From: Thermomonas sp.
GTDB taxonomy: Bacteria > Pseudomonadota > Gammaproteobacteria > Xanthomonadales > Xanthomonadaceae
NCBI GenBank assembly: GCA_024711415.1
Contig: JANJSW010000251.1
Location: 1 to 7,161 of the forward strand
Direction of reading: 5' to 3'
Length of the DNA stretch: 7,161 nt
Below are positions 6,942 through 7,161 of this stretch, in pieces; position 1 is the stretch's first letter, and each line of letters begins with the position of its first letter. A program made the translations under genes and the position numbers. The notes beneath the pieces were generated by a model. That model was not told where the DNA came from. It saw only the letters and a list, made by a program, of their open reading frames with translations, and searched no databases.

Positions 6942-7161
6942 ACAGGCTCACGCCACTGGTCATCGGCATGGCTGCCGCACTCGCGGCCGCACCGGCACTG
7001 GCCCAGCACGCCGGCCACGACGCGGCGCCGGCCAAGGCACCGGCCTCGCAGTCGACGCCACGCACGCACGCCGCGCCGACTGCGCAGCAAGGACAGGGAC
7101 AGGGCGAAGACCACTCGACGATGGACCACTCGACGATGGACCACTCGACGATGGACCACTC
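6938..7161 (+). CDS. copB: Copper-resistance protein CopB, N-terminal part (3' end outside window)
   Basis: This frame is open from the ATG at 6938 to the right edge (74 full codons, no stop). CopB is the outer-membrane partner of CopA in copper-resistance operons and binds copper on Met/His-rich repeats. Residues 1-22 form a Sec signal peptide: MNR, a hydrophobic LVIGMAAALAAAPALA core, and cleavage after A22. The mature start QHAGH is followed by a low-complexity Ala/Pro/Gln linker (about 25-56), then by DHSTM pentapeptides from residue 58, repeated three times with a fourth beginning at the edge. The start overlaps the copA stop as ATGA and has a good GGAGG site. The outer-membrane beta-barrel domain expected of CopB lies beyond the window, so the name rests on the copLAB order, the signal peptide and the MDHS-type repeats. 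Another periplasmic Met-rich copper protein is a less likely alternative. Confidence 0.85.
   Translation, partial: MNRLTPLVIGMAAALAAAPALAQHAGHDAAPAKAPASQSTPRTHAAPTAQQGQGQGEDHSTMDHSTMDHSTMDH
7109..7161 (+). repeat. Perfect 15-bp tandem repeat in copB (DHSTM units)
   Basis: The unit GACCACTCGACGATG occurs at 7109-7123, 7124-7138 and 7139-7153, and a fourth copy starts at 7154 and runs off the edge after 8 bases. The copies are identical at every base including synonymous positions, and the 15-bp length keeps the frame, so copy number can change without breaking copB. Each unit adds one Met and one His. Confidence 0.95.

Overview
The window is about two-thirds GC with strong G/C third-position preference, and all genes lie on the plus strand. 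The holC–valS gene pair, a copL-type copper leader gene ahead of copA–copB, and the protein sequences together point to a gammaproteobacterium of the Xanthomonadaceae (Xanthomonas/Stenotrophomonas/Lysobacter/Luteimonas relatives). The family call is an inference from gene content and protein resemblance; I could not run a search.

Layout, left to right. (1) 2-214: the 3' half of holC, the chi subunit of DNA polymerase III. (2) 316-3144: valS, complete valyl-tRNA synthetase with all signature motifs. The 101-bp gap before it carries three tiny ORFs chained by ATGA stop/start overlaps that run directly into the valS start. (3) 3205-4557: a soluble diguanylate cyclase with two PAS domains and an intact GGEEF active site and RxxD inhibitory site. 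(4) 4655-5050: copL, a small exported Cys/His-rich protein, apparently expressed from an extended -10 promoter that would make a leaderless mRNA. (5) 5148-6941: copA, a Tat-exported periplasmic multicopper oxidase. (6) 6938 to the right edge: the 5' end of copB, overlapping copA by 4 bp and carrying a perfect 15-bp tandem repeat that encodes Met/His copper-binding pentapeptides.

How the genes fit together. holC and valS are housekeeping genes (replication, translation). The PAS-PAS-GGDEF protein makes the second messenger c-di-GMP in response to an unknown cytoplasmic signal. The right-hand third is a copper-resistance operon: CopL is the small metal-binding regulatory protein, CopA oxidises or sequesters copper in the periplasm, and CopB is the outer-membrane partner. 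The most interesting part is the control region of this operon: a leaderless Cys-rich copL followed by two stable inverted repeats in the 97-bp gap before copA, an arrangement that would suit a copper-sensing translated leader. No RNA genes, insertion sequences, CRISPR arrays or attachment sites were seen, and no gap exceeds about 100 bp.
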